DNA of 64,000 nucleotides from Desarmillaria ectypa (Eukaryota; Basidiomycota; Agaricomycetes; Agaricales; Physalacriaceae), in contig JAUDYN010000004.1 of assembly GCA_030407005.1 (NCBI GenBank), positions 3,162,001 through 3,226,000 on the forward strand, written 5' to 3'. Each line of letters starts with the position of its first letter. Position 1 is the first letter of the stretch. The position numbers were made by a program, and so were the translations under genes. Below are positions 49,101 through 61,268 of the stretch, one piece after another. The notes below the pieces were generated by a model. It was not told the DNA's origin. It saw nothing but the letters and a program-made list of their open reading frames with translations, and made no database searches.

Positions 49101-50149
49101 AAACGTACCAACTCTACCGATGCTCCATCTGCAACCAGTCATCCTTGTGCCCCTGATATTCAAATCGAAAGTGCCACTAACATTCCCAAAGCTCCTCGAA
49201 CTGCACCTCCTGAAATCTTTGACAAAAACACTATACATCTACCGACTCGCGGTGATCCATCCGCCGCACATTTCTATATGGCATCCATGGAGACCCTGCA
49301 AAAGCAAGTCTTGATCCGAACGCTTCGCTCGAGCCTGTGTGCCGTCGGACTTGTGGAACGCGACCATCTTTCCGGCGTCGACCTCATCCTCGACCCTAAC
49401 ACTGCCATCATCTTCGCAAGTCTGATCTCTTTAAGTTCTCAACGCGAAGCTCTCTTGTCGACAGTTTCTGAACAGTCCTGGCGTTATACGAGCCTACTCG
49501 TCATCTTCGAAGCGTACCCAATATCTGCTTCGTACAAGGCATTTGCTTCTGCGACGTTGTTGAATGCGTACACATCTCCGAATCTCAAGGCGATAGGACG
49601 CTTTAGGCGTGATGTGGACCTTGCCGAAGCTTGCAACAAGAAGAGCTCCGTTTGTCGTGTTCGAATGGCATTCGCCGATACCATAGAAGATGCTGCGATG
49701 CTTGCGAGGTATTTCGGTGACGTTACCGAGGCCGAAGATGTTTCACAGGGTACGGTGTGGGGGGATCGTGGCTGGCTCGACGGCGAAGTACCAGAAGTTC
49801 GTACAGATGTCGCTTCCTATTTCTTGATGTGCAGCTGATTCACGTCCCCCACAGGAAGAGGAAAGTCTAGCAGCTGTTTCTGGTATGAATCGGTTTGCTG
49901 CATATGTCGTTCTCTGCCAAATTACAATGGAGGAGTTCTTGGATTTGTCGCCACAGGAGAGGATTGACAGGTTCGGGATCTATGTGGGTCACGAGCGAAT
50001 GGTAACGAACTTCGCGTTAATCGATGGCTTGTGAGGCTGATGAACGATGCGAATAGGTGTCTGTGAATGCTTTTGTGGAGGCTCGAAGTCGTGTCATCGA
50101 ATCCTCTGACACGAAGTCGCCTGATGGTGGGTATATGAACTATTCTTAG
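46168..50149 (+). CDS. Large protein with XPF-like C-terminal region, candidate SHOC1/Zip2
   Basis: About nine or more exons over 4 kb; the largest frame is 48129-49838. The N-terminal part begins MDVNGDEEEWALREHIRNIL and contains LLSQALVEVPLHDRN and RFDHLEPYQERFQVLPEVL. A long acidic, disordered middle follows. The C-terminal part resembles an inactive XPF nuclease fold: LIRTLRSSLCAVGLVERDH, GVDLILDPNTAIIFASL, SWRYTSLLVIFEAYPIS, and after a 3' intron a helix-hairpin-helix-like MEEFLDLSPQERIDRFGIYV. This layout fits fungal SHOC1/Zip2, the meiotic ZMM factor that works with Spo16 on recombination intermediates. The assignment is from memory of the pattern. EME1-like or another XPF relative is the main alternative. 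Confidence 0.55.
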
Positions 50150-50650
50150 GCTCTAGAAGCGCTTCTCCTTTTCATGTTGTCATTGCTGTAGCTCATACAT
50201 AAATGCGGTGGTCTCTGTAGACATATTGTTGTTGTTGTCACTTAAAAGGTCACTCTGGGTTTAGTTTTAATCGTTCCTCAATACTTGCTTTGCATACTGA
50301 AAAAAGCCTGAGTTACCCCACTGACAATTAAGATGTAATCCCAAGCAGGTAGGCGGTATTATATGGTGCGGTCCTACGAGGACGCCGGGCATAGACGAGA
50401 ACACTGATACTGTAGCATAAATCAATCATATACTTAATTTTCTACTGATGCATCCAACTGGACCAGAGGCTGAAGCTCGTAGACAGCCTGACGCTAAGAA
50501 TGGGTGACGTACACGAAGACTAGAATGACGAAGATATACGCGCCGCTGAAATTTCTGGTTCGAATAATTTGTCAGATGGATTCTGTATTCCGTTGATTAT
50601 CGACGCCGGCCCGAAAGTAATCCAAAATTACCAACGTCTATTGATATCCT
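50150..50650. other. Intergenic between convergent genes
   Basis: About 0.5 kb of likely 3' UTR sequence for both neighbours. No gene seen. Confidence 0.5.
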
Positions 50651-51798
50651 CTACATACGGGAAGAATTAGGTGTTAGAAGATTGTTGCGTATTATGACAA
50701 TGTCTTCGTCGGTAAGGCCTAGATACGTTTTCACGTATTCTTCTACGCCGTTGTATGTGTCTACAAGGTGTGCTAGAAATGCGAGCATCGTCTCCCGACT
50801 GAAAAAAATCCAATGTTAATCCACCTAATGATCGTAATGAAGTTTGTCGAAGACATACCGACAAGTCAGCATGTTTAACGCGGCCTGGTTATTGGAAGCA
50901 AACAACGGCTCCTTGGAAAGGCGTTGTAGTATCATCGCACGAGCAGGTTCCCGTCCGACGCGAGATAAAGCGTAGTCATCTGCTATGCTATCATCGTCAA
51001 CCCCCGCAAGCTAAATCGCGTCGTCCCGGGGTCCCGGTCAGTTCTCATCGGCACCAAGAAAGGCAAACCGACCTTCAGAAGTATAGCCGCAACGACACCA
51101 GTTCTGTCTTTCCCGGCAGTACAGTTGAATATCAATCCTTCGTTTGGCCTGTCTCGAACATGACGGAGGATGGCGCTAAACGCCGGGCCACCGTTGTCCA
51201 GTATCTGGGAATAAAGCTCCATGAAAGCCTACAAGATAATCCAGTCAACTCCTTGCACCCTGCGGCAGTTGCAGTCATTGCTCACTTCTATATCTCCCCT
51301 AGCGTATAGTTGATAGCGCCTGATACAAGATAAGCCATCGCATCACAATTATGCCGAAGGCGATCTCCCCAACACGTACGTACTTGGCCATCACCTCAGG
51401 GCTGTAGTCTTCCAGCTTGAACACCGGGGTTCTAACCACATCGACACCCTCTATGTCCGGCAACGGCGTATTGTATTTTGCCATCTCGGTATCGGATCGC
51501 AAGTCATATACTTTTGTTATACCCATTTTCTTGATTTGTTCTTTGCCTTGGTATTCCCAGTTAAGATCAAGGATACACGGATCACTGAATGAAGCAAACC
51601 CTCTTCTGTGATACCAGAGAGCTCAGCTGAGCGAAAGACGAAGCCTGGTTTTGTGATGTAGGTTGGAAGTGTCACTGAGGGATACAAGCCCAAATCCCTG
51701 ACATTTATTACGCCGGGTATCTTCACGAATGGGTGTCGAGATAACAAATCAGATACATAGGTGGGATCAAGAGGCGCCAATTCGTTCGTTACAGCCAT
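50651..51798 (-). CDS. Protein tyrosine phosphatase, PF13350 (Y_phosphatase3) type
   Basis: Start MAVTNELAPLDPTYVSDLLS, then GVINVRDLGLYPS and FVFRSAELSGITEEG. After a GTTTGC..AAG intron comes KEQIKKMGITKVYDLRSDTE. The P-loop is NCTAGKDRTGVVAAILL, with catalytic Cys and Arg in the CX5R pattern. The C-terminal exons encode ALNMLTCRRETMLAFLAHLV and VEEYVKTYLGLTDEDI, typical for the family. These enzymes remove phosphate from tyrosine or phosphoinositides; the in vivo substrate is unknown. The gene has several introns, and the ends of the middle exons are approximate. It ends convergently to the SHOC1-like gene. Confidence 0.88.
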
Positions 51799-52048
51799 TA
51801 GGAGGAAAGTAGCAATGAGAAGTAAGAGATCAAGAGGGGGAGGTTCACTTTGTCCTTGCTTGCACGGATGCAATCCTGGCTAATATTGCGTCATCACTCT
51901 CCGTGTACAGGTGCATTAAATATGACTATCATATACTTAAAGAGGCAAAGAGAGTATGTGTGTACTAATCCGGTGTATGCGATAGCAAAGAAACAGATGG
52001 AAAAATCGAAATAATGACGGTAAGAAATAAAGAGCCTGTGATGGGAGA

Positions 52049-55000
52049 CTACGACTTCGCGTTTCGACTCAAGCTAATCGTTCGCCTCTGTTTCTGCGCT
52101 TGCTGCGCCAATGCGGCGGCCGCAGTTGGGGGAGTACTGGTTGATGAGATCGCGTTAGCCATCATCCCGCTGTTTCCGACCCTTGCTCGTGGATTCAAAG
52201 GGGACAATGCACCGTTTCGAGGTGAGAACGGTGTATTTGGACCCGGTACGGGTGCCGATGTTGCATTGCCGTGAATCGATATATCGCCAGTCACTCTTCT
52301 CCGCATAGGTGGTCTCACCCCTGCATTACGAACGGCCCGTTCTCCTGAATCAAGTGGTCTTTCTGGGTCAGTGTATTCAGAGAACGACGTGGTGTCAGTG
52401 CCCAATGCCTGGCGGCGCGCTTTCTCATGTTTGGCCTGCACCGAACGGAAATGCTGCACGAGTTCCTGCCATTTTATCTCATCGCGACCGATCTTGGACC
52501 GGGTAGACATTGTTCCAACAGTACTGGAGTTATGAAGATTTAGTGGAGTCGATGAACCGTTTAGACGACTCACGATTTGGGAGCGATGTGAAGGAAACCA
52601 GCCGAGTTAACAGCATTCAATCGGTTTCTCAGCGACACAAAGGCGGAGCTTTGTGGTAGCAGCATGAGGAGGCCATAGAGGCACTTGAACAGATGGGGGT
52701 ATCGCTCAGGTTCTAGTAGTTGGAGGCGAATATCTAGGAGCTCTTGCTCAGGACGTAAGGTCGATATGAAAACGGGTTGCTCACATGTAAAAACAGGTGA
52801 CTCGATGAGCTGCACTAGCTTGTCAATCTGTACTAGCATTGGCACAGTGACTTCTAGGTCAGCACTTCGGGAGAGGCCATACGTCAGTGCAATGTCAACT
52901 TCATGTGGAAGTCAATTGACGTACAAGATGTAGAGAAGATTTGACGCATGTTCATATGCCTGTGCTAACAAACACAGGGAAAAGACAGCGACTGCGTTAT
53001 GACACCAAGACCGATATAGCGTAGTGAATAGCGCCTGCCCGTCTTGCTGATGGGTTCGTCAGTGACGTCTTAAAGTTATATACATCAATAGCTTACACGT
53101 GTTTCAAGACTCTTCAGGCGTTTTCTAAAGTCGGCGAGCTCTGGCGACGTAATAAGGATGATGTTCAGCTTCTGAACCATACCACTAGCGAATTCGAGGT
53201 CCTGTGCGGGGGTTTAAAAAATGAGGACTAAGCTATCGGGTACACGTACATCTTCCTTTTCGAGGATCTCGGCGAACGTCCGATATATCCTTTCGGTGTT
53301 AAGATTCAGACACAACTGTCTGATTATGAGGCTGCCTCGCGTTTCTAGTAGTCTACGGTCAGTGCTGAAAAGCTCTAGCAAGTTCATCATGAAGGCCTTG
53401 AAATAGGTCTCTTCTGAGCTTGATGAGATTTGGGCTAGAAGTTGGAGGTCGTGCTTGATAACCTAGCTCAGCACAGATTAGTCGACGACAAGATAAATTT
53501 ACGGCAAGGCCGACCTCTTCCGAACTATCCGACAATGTTTTAAGTAATGCCGGAAACGTACCATCGTCCATCGCTAGAATCTAGACGAAAGATGGGTGTC
53601 ACAGCTATTGTACAGTCTAGACAACAGAAATCGTGAGCGTACCTTTTTGGGAGCTTTCTGATGCAGCATGATGAGCCACTTAAGTGCTGCAACTCGCGTC
53701 TCTTCAAACTCGCTTAAGAACTGAATGGTCAATTCATTCACGGTAGCCTGGTAATCGAAAGGATCCGGCTCCTCCTGGATTGTCCCGGGGGGAGCGCTAG
53801 CGTTTGGTCCAGTCGTTTGGCTTTTAAGGGATATAGGTGAATGTGACCGACTAGATCCTGCATTTGTCTGTATATCAGCAACGGGAGGAGGCCGCGGTGT
53901 CAACGTCATATCCACACCGCTTCCTCGACTCCGGGAAAGTCCACTAGGCCCCGTAGCGGGTGCTGTGGTTGTTTCAGCCACGGATTCTGGTGATGAAGCT
54001 TCTCTGGTAGAATCCTTCCCCATCGTGGACTGCCGCGAAATTGAGGCCGACGTAGCCGGTGTAGGAGACGCGCGATTTCGGGCGGGTGCAACTTTGTCAC
54101 GCTGTGGTGCTTCAGATGGAGAGGGGAGGTTCTGGATGACGTTCAAGAGAAGCTTATTGGCGCGGATGGCCACAGACTGAATCATGCCGACGTGGTGAGC
54201 GAGGTTGGGTAGTATCGCGGGAATGAGACGCGGAGTAAATGGAAGCATGACTTCCGAGGCAAAGGTCAAAAATTCTGCCAACCATCGCAGAGCGGTGGAT
54301 TGTTGAATTTCGTCATCTGGGTCAATTTCATGAAGACATCAGCAGGTATAACTTTTACACGAAACTTACGTTCTCCGTCCAATTGTTGGATGAGTATTTC
54401 TATAATCGCTGAGTAGTCTATTCTGACTCCCTGTCCAGGAATCCAGACTGCCACGGGAGTTAACACCAAGGCGGAGAGATACGGCGCGGATCACTGACCG
54501 CCAGCATCCCGAAAGTCGATATCAGATGTGAGATCATCTCTGAGATTGTCGGGATCGTAGGAAGAACGTTCGTCTTGATCAATGATAAAGGCTGCACGCT
54601 CTGCATCCTCAATCGGAGTATCAAGAATTTTCTCGCTCGTATTATCCGGTGGCCTGGACTCAGATTTTTCGCTGTATTTCGATTGCTGAAGGGGAGACTC
54701 TGTCGTTTGCTTCCGAACCACACTTATATCGCGTATTTCGCGGAGAAATTCCGCGAGTAGGGTTTCGGTCGCCACGCGTACGTCTTCGATGGGGTCGGAG
54801 AGGTACTTGCTATGCGAAGCTGATGAGGTTTATCTGGCATTTGAATTGAAAGCGCTTACAGAAGCCCATCCAGGAATTCTGGAAGATATAAAATCAGCTC
54901 GAGTTCCGGGACCGAGTCCAAAACGGTGATCCAGGACACTAGATAACTTCTTGTGAAAGGACTAACGACGTAGATACGCTCGCGAAGTAGTGGAATGAAA

Positions 55001-55768
55001 TGTGCAAGGGAAAATGCCTTCCTTGGTCCTTCCTCATCATTTCCAAGCGTGCCATCAGGGTGCGTTACCAAAACGCCTTGTACTTGGTCGCGAACCTTCT
55101 CGGTCTCAGGATATTGAGGAATATAGACAGAGGCTGATTCGGCAACAATATCTTTCAGAAGGCGATCCAAGAGCTCAGCGCCGTTCTTCACCGACAACTC
55201 CGAATCTGCTGCGAGCTGTACACGAGGTTATCCACAGAGCACAGCAAGGGGAAGAAGACGCACCTTGCTCAAAGCATCGAATATCTCGTTGAAATATACC
55301 AAAACTTCTCCCTTTGACACCTTAGCTATGTTATATAGACACTCCGCGGAAAAGTACCGTATCCTGTTTTCGGGGTCGACGAAACAGTCCAACAAGGGGT
55401 GCACGAATTTATCCATGTACGGCGCGACATCAACACCTAATGCGATGGCAGTGCCAGCTAGCCCTATCAAGCCACCATTACGCATATGTAAAGGGTTAGC
55501 CGGGTTGTTGAACATTTCGACGAGCTGGTCGATTATTTGGGTAATGCGCCGTTCGTCCCCTTGCTGATGACATTCTCGAATCTGCCTTCATACCGTCACC
55601 ACAATCAGTAAAATTTCCTTGCTAATGCTAACGATGAACCTCACTTCTCAAGGTCAAGGGCAGCCGACTTCCGCTTCTCGTAGATTTTGTCAATAAGTTG
55701 TTTGGCAATGGCCGATTCTGCATGACAAGTCAGTAGACATTTCTACTATAATAAGATAGCGTACCCAT
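52049..55768 (-). CDS. VAC14: VAC14, scaffold of the PI(3,5)P2-synthesising Fab1 complex
   Basis: HEAT-repeat scaffold that holds the lipid kinase Fab1 and phosphatase Fig4 on the vacuole membrane. The first coding exon appears to be only 4 nt (55768-55765, ATGG). A 47-nt intron follows; the second exon then reads [20 protein letters not shown]. Next come [40 protein letters not shown], the Fab1-binding region [20 protein letters not shown], and [20 protein letters not shown]. The C-terminal core is [20 protein letters not shown] followed by [18 protein letters not shown] fungal-type tail ([19 protein letters not shown]..) and a disordered end follow. About ten introns; middle joins were not all resolved. 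Confidence 0.92.
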
Positions 55769-55956
55769 ATGTATTTAGACGTCTACACTTGCGGGGTGAA
55801 GTTCATGAGGAAATATGGAACAAGGAGAGGGAGCTGCGTGATTGAGACGCGTCCAATAGGTCCCCGAGGGTGGCTGTGCAAAGAGGAACTATTTGGCAAG
55901 AGGCTCTCGCCAGACATAGCTATTTTGGTACTACCGCCTGCTTCTAAACTCTCATC
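55769..55956. promoter_or_regulatory. Bidirectional promoter gap, VAC14 / TAF7
   Basis: 188 bp separate the divergent start codons of VAC14 and TAF7. Both promoters must lie here or reach into the opposite 5' exon. No specific element assigned. Confidence 0.5.
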
Positions 55957-57639
55957 ATGGACGAAGACATCATTGTTGTCGACGATGGCGAGGCTCCACC
56001 ACCTCAAGCCGGGCCATCCAAGGTCAATGGACTCAGCGGTACATTAGATTCGTCCGCAAAACCTTCACCAACCGGTACTGGCGAAAGACATTCTTCGCGT
56101 CTTCGAACAACAAGTGCTGCTGCCCGTGCTGCAATGGATGCTGCTAACGAACGAACGACACGATCCACAAACGTGAAAAACAAGCCACCGCCTAAACTAA
56201 AGCTTAAGTTGAGTGAGAAAGCGGCAGCGCAGGCTCCAGGAATGTCATTTTTGGGTCAGTACGACAGGGAACTGGATTCGGATGACGAGGAACTCGCATT
56301 CGAAGAACAATTCATTCTGCGTATGCCAGCGGGAGATGATTGTGATAAATTAAGGAAGATGGTTGCTGCTCGAGAGATACCCAATGATGTCTGGTTCAAG
56401 TTCAAAGGTGCGCGGTTTAAACATACCGTTGTATTTTGTATTGAACTCGTACTTGAAAGACTCTCGTCGTGGTGTGTTTCACATTGGTAATTCAACATAT
56501 ACCTCGAAACTCGTGGATTTGCCTTGTATTACTGAGTCCCAGAAGACATTGGATAATAAACAAATGTTCAAAGTTGCAGATATATGTCAAGTCGGTCGCA
56601 ATTTTTCGTTTTCCGGGGTTCACAGATGATTGACAGGCCTTTGACAGATGCTTGTCGTTGAAAATCGTGTTGAGAACGAGGATGGCGCCACGAACCAGAG
56701 GAGTTTCAACATTGAAGAGTTCATTTGGCCGCATGGTATCACCCCACCATTGCATCACGTCCGGAAACGGAGATTTCGAAAAAGGATCAATAGAAGGGTG
56801 AATCACGCCGTGCCCGGCCTGTCGAAGGTCTTCGAACTAACGTCGTGATAGACCATTGAGAGCGTCGAGCAAGCGGTCGAAAGGCTTCTCGAGGAAGATT
56901 CGCTGGCAACGGAAGTCAAATATGGTGGGTGACACTTCTGTGAACAATCTGTATACTAATTTTTTCATTAGAGGTTCTTGAAAATGTCAACCCTGACTTG
57001 TCGGACTCGGAATTCATTGAACGAGAAGAAGCGATCGACGCTGCGACTCCCGCTATATCTGACCTTGGTGACGCCGCTACCCCCGGAGGAGATATCGGAG
57101 AATACGAGGGTGAAGGAGACGAGGAGGAGGAAGAAGAACCTGACGGGGACATTGACGAGGAGTTGGCGGCAGAGCTCGATTTGGCCCTTGGTGACGAAGA
57201 GCAAGGTGACGGTGATGAAGATGAGGACGACGAGGACGAAGAAAGTGAGGAAGATGAAGACGATGAAGACGATGAAGAAGCCCAAGCAAGGAAGTTATTG
57301 AATGAAGAAATTCGTGACTTGGAAGCGGCGGTGGCGAAGAAGGGTAACGAGATTGCAAGCTCTTCCAATCCGCTCATTAGGGTACGTATTTGTTGTTTTT
57401 CGTCGCACTATTATTGCTGATTTTGCTCCCAATGATAGAAACGGTTCGAAGATGCGCTGAAGAAACTGACGTATGATCTAGAAACAAAGATTGTTCAGCG
57501 GGACGAACTACAGGAGATGCAGCGGTTGAAGAAGGAGGGCATTACTCTCGACAGTAACCGTGAGTCTGACTCCGAAGGTGACGGAAATGACGACGGTGAT
57601 ATGGATCGAGGCGGAGACGGTCCGATGGAAATCGACTGA
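55957..57639 (+). CDS. TAF7: TFIID subunit TAF7 (TAFII55 domain)
   Basis: Subunit of TFIID, the RNA polymerase II promoter-recognition complex, where it contacts TAF1. Six exons, 55957-56407, 56460-56590, 56648-56797, 56852-56924, 56972-57381 and 57439-57639, join in phase for 471 residues. The TAFII55 N-terminal domain spans about 105-260: EEQFILRMPAGDDCDKLRKM, FHIGNSTYTSKLVDLPCITE, SQKTLDNKQMFKVADICQML, and EEFIWPHGITPPLHHVRKRR. A long acidic stretch (about 300-375) and a coiled coil (KRFEDALKKLTYDLETKI) follow. The acidic run yields a poly-Ser frame on the other strand, which is only a shadow. Confidence 0.94.
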
Positions 57640-58829
57640 TGTTCTGCCCGAGCATTTGTTGTTTTTCTGTTGCTTTGTTTACTGCTTATACTATTTCTCG
57701 ATCTCAATGGATCTTCTTTTTCCCAAGTGTCTGCTCATACTGGCTTTTCCCAGAGCTGTCCGATCACTTTCGACGATACAGTATTGGAATAGACACCAAC
57801 AACCCAGATCCTTCAGATCGGTATCAGCAATGTACGCGGCGTTGGACCGACAAGTAAGCTGAGAGTACTATCGGGAAGATGTGGCGTCCTCTCCATTTTC
57901 TTACATTACCCGCCGTCTCGAACTCCATGCTTGTTCTTGACTTCGAGTGCAGGCCTAAAGGAGTTGTTATTCTTTTCTTTTCCATTCTCCCCCATCCAAG
58001 GATGACCAACATCCTCAGAGGCAGTCACTGCAACTAAATCTATTCCCATTTTCTTTGGCCGAACTCAGAAGACACAAGCCAGAAACTAATATATCCTAGT
58101 CGAATCCGACTGCGGGGACAACCAGATGCGTACGCATCCGGCATGGCGGATTCTAGCTCATAGGATATAAGAGTTCCTACATCAAAGGGTATCGGGAGAC
58201 TGAATTTGCTTCCCCGAAGCCCTATAGAAAAGAAAGATGGAGAAGACAGGGCGGTTAATGTTTCTATTGCAAAACGGTTTTGCCACGCATTGGAAATTGA
58301 AAATGAGAGCAAGATGACACTTGGGGGAATAAGGAAAACCTACTCAGTATCCTTTCGGTAGGCCAGTATCCGGCTGTCCTGAGGCGGGTTTAAAAATTAA
58401 AAACAGGGCATGAGAACGCATGTTCGTCGGTGGCACCGATTATTTAATCAGGCTGGGCCAAACAAGAGTATGCTATCGATAGAGAACTCAAAGACCAAAG
58501 CCGGTACGGAAGATAGAGAAGAGGGCCACCGGCATAACCTGACGAATAGAAAAAGGCTTCTTTGTTGTGATGAGGAGAAATACGGCTTCATGAAGCTCTC
58601 ATGTCGAGTCATATGTTTAAACTGAGAAGCGGAAGCCCTGGTTAACCATCTCAGGAGACAAGATGGTGTTATTAGCCATTAGGTCATGAAAGCCATGACT
58701 TTTTTTTTGGGTGGAGTAAATTTTATCCGCAACTGACCATGTCAGCCCATTTGAAAGCTAAGGGGAACGGGAATTACACCCGCTAAGAGACCGCCCAGAG
58801 GAAATGCGGTTCCAAACCAGTGTGGGACT
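57640..58829. other. Intergenic, no supported gene
   Basis: About 1.2 kb 3' of TAF7. Short frames on both strands look random. It leads into a decayed retroelement. Confidence 0.45.
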
Positions 58830-59440
58830 AGGTCGTCGCAAACGCCCACGTGGACGCTTCCTCGCCGGCTCAATATGGGCCCACTAATTGAATCCAATGA
58901 CCTGGCGGCATTTCGCTGTTCATGAGCACTTCCTCAGCGCCTTTTTGCCAAATCTCCAGGCATTCGTCGCCATACAGTCTTGTGCGAGCTTGCTATTCGT
59001 GGTTTGGACCCACCTGTTCTTAGTTTCCATGACAGTGTACCATTTCTCCGGAGCGTCGTCGCCCCTTGTATCCCTCGTTCGCATCTTACTTTCCAGATTA
59101 AATGCGCGGATTCCATGACGAGCATTTCAAGCAATCGAGTCTGCTCGGCAAACCACCTTCCCTCAGCCATTTTTGAAGACTGCTAATCCATATGCCAGAA
59201 TCTTTCCAAAGGAAATTCCTGCCCAAGGGCCCTGCTTCTTTAGCCAAAGTTCCTCAGCTAGGGCCCAAGCTATGTCGATTCCATACGAAGACATCATTCT
59301 TCGTCCGTAGAGTAAAATTGTACCGAAGGAATCGGGAGACACTGTCCCACATTTTGTATATCATTGTCTCTAAAGGAACAGAGGAATTGTTACAGCATGT
59401 GGGCATTCGCCAAGCTAATGTGGATGTTGGAAGATAAATG
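58830..59440 (-). mobile_element. Decayed 3' end of a non-LTR retrotransposon
   Basis: Read on the minus strand, broken frames match the region after the reverse transcriptase/RNase H of basidiomycete LINE-like elements. The stretches are IAWALAEELWLKKQGPW, LLEMLVMESAHLIWKVRCER and RWVQTTNSKLAQDCMATNAW, followed by RFGKKALRK. They fall in different frames with stops between them. No intact RT domain, target-site duplication or poly-A tail was found. The recognition rests on remembered family patterns (E-S-A-x-L-I-W-K-x-R-C-E-R). Confidence 0.6.
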
Positions 59441-59976
59441 AAGTGACCGGGGGCCGCGACCCGGACTTACTTTAATGTGACCTTAATGAGGCTAGATTTT
59501 CAGCCGCAAAGGGAGGGAGGATACTTATTCTGGTTTTCCTGTCCTTGAGAAGGAGCTAACCAGAATCTGTACTACACATGCTTGTGCTACGTAACGTTAA
59601 CCAAATTTGAAGGAATCGACAATAATGTTCACCTCTGGAAATGACCGCCGGAAGTTGACGTCGTTGACCCCTAAGAAATAGCTTGTGGCTGTGTATTGAC
59701 AATGTGGCTGTGCAATGATGCCCGAAAAAGGGGTTTTATGTCAGCCCTCGGCCCCATCGTCGGCTGCTTGTGACTTGCCTCCAAACCACCATCTCGTTGT
59801 CGTCGTCTCTGGCGCCGAACTCGTTCCTCGCCCGTACAGCGACGCAACGTCTGTGTAAGAAATGCCACCATTTATGCTGCAGTAGATTGCTAGAATCCTA
59901 CTAATGTCTTGTCTTTTACTTGTAGCTGCGTACTTGATAAACACGTCTTGAGCAGCGACGCTTGCTCCAATAAATC
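59441..59976. other. Upstream region of TFIIB
   Basis: About 0.54 kb between the retroelement relic and TFIIB. Likely contains the TFIIB promoter. No gene seen. Confidence 0.45.
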
Positions 59977-61079
59977 ATGGCCTACGCCCAAGCATTTCCG
60001 CTCGCACAGTCTCAAGCAAAAGCACCACTACCGCCGACATTCGGGCCTGACCTTGCTGTCCGCCTCATTTGTCCTGAATGCAGAGACCCCAACCCTCAGA
60101 TTGCTGAAGAGTTTGGCTCCGGTGACCTTGTTTGTCGGAATTGTGGATTGGTGTTAGGTGACCGTATTGTAGATACGCGGAGCGAATGGCGTGTATGTTC
60201 CGGTTTTGAGTATTCTATCGTATTCCTCAAGTTGAAAATTTTTGATCATAGACGTTCGCCAATGACGAAGGAGATGACCCATCTCGTGTCGGTGCGGCTA
60301 GCGATCCATTAATGGAGGGCATGGAGCAGCTGGACACGGTGATCAGTTTTAGGGATGGCGGGAATGGACTGTCACGAGAACTGCAGCGCGCCCAGTCCCG
60401 CGGGCAGGGCTCGCGGCAAGAGCGAAATCTTATGGTGGCATTCCGCGATATCTCTAGCTGGTGTGACCAGTTCTCTCTCCCAAAAACCATCAGTGATATT
60501 GCCAAGCAACTCTTCAAGCGCGCCGAGCAGGAAAAAATTCTCCGGGGCAAACCTATGGACGCCATCATTGCTGCCTGTATCTTTATAGCATGCAGACAGG
60601 CACATGTGCCGCGAACGTTCCGAGAGATATGTAATCTCACGCATGTCTCGAAAAAAGTCCTTGGGCAGTGTTACAAATCTCTTGAACAAGCCTTTAATCT
60701 CACTCCTGGAGCATCAGCGACTCATCCATCATTAACACCCGCCACTGGTCCAGAGTCCCTCGTCGTGCGTTATTGCAACCACCTGGATCTTCCTCCAAAT
60801 TTCCAGGCCATATGCTCTGATATTATCATTGCTGCACGTGAGTTGGGCATTGGTGATGGAAGGAGTCCGGTTTCTATTGCGGGAGGCGCTATCTACTTTA
60901 CCTGTCTTTTGCTTGGGAAGCCGAAGTCCACGAGGGACATTGGTGCCGTTGCCGGTGTTAGCGACGGAACGATTAAGCTCGTCTATCGTCTGTATCTTGC
61001 GGAGAAGGACAAGTTGGTGAAACAGAAATGGATTGACGAGGGGAAGGCCAACCCGGACAACCTGAAAGACGCTGTATAG
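59977..61079 (+). CDS. SUA7: Transcription initiation factor IIB (TFIIB)
   Basis: Bridges TBP-DNA and RNA polymerase II at promoters. Exon 1 (59977-60192) and exon 2 (60252-61079) join in phase 0 across a 59-nt intron for 347 residues. The zinc ribbon has CPEC at about 32-35 and CRNCGLVLGDRIVDTRSEWR from about 53. The B-reader/linker follows (FANDEGDDPSRVGAASDP). Two cyclin folds are complete: KRAEQEKILRGKPMDAIIAA with CRQAHVPRTFREICNLT, then SLVVRYCNHLDLPPNFQAIC with SPVSIAGGAIYFTCLLLGKP. The order and length are those of Sua7/TFIIB. Confidence 0.96.
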
Positions 61080-61268
61080 ACCAGACCGTTCATCCTTTCA
61101 TTTCTTTGCTTATGGATTCACAATCGCTTCGCAATGTATCTACATAGTCATTGGTCATAACTCACGTAAAATATTAGTATTTGTTGGACACATCTCAGCG
61201 AGCTCTCACTCAAACATATTCAAGTACTAGATACAGACAAGTCTAAAGAACGGAAGCCAAGGGCCAGT

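Noticed and set aside
56916..57377. Minus-strand frame of 153 codons with long poly-Ser runs
   Set aside because: It is the antisense of the acidic GAG/GAC-rich stretch of TAF7 and has no features of its own.
60227..60640. Minus-strand frame of 137 codons
   Set aside because: Antisense shadow of TFIIB exon 2.
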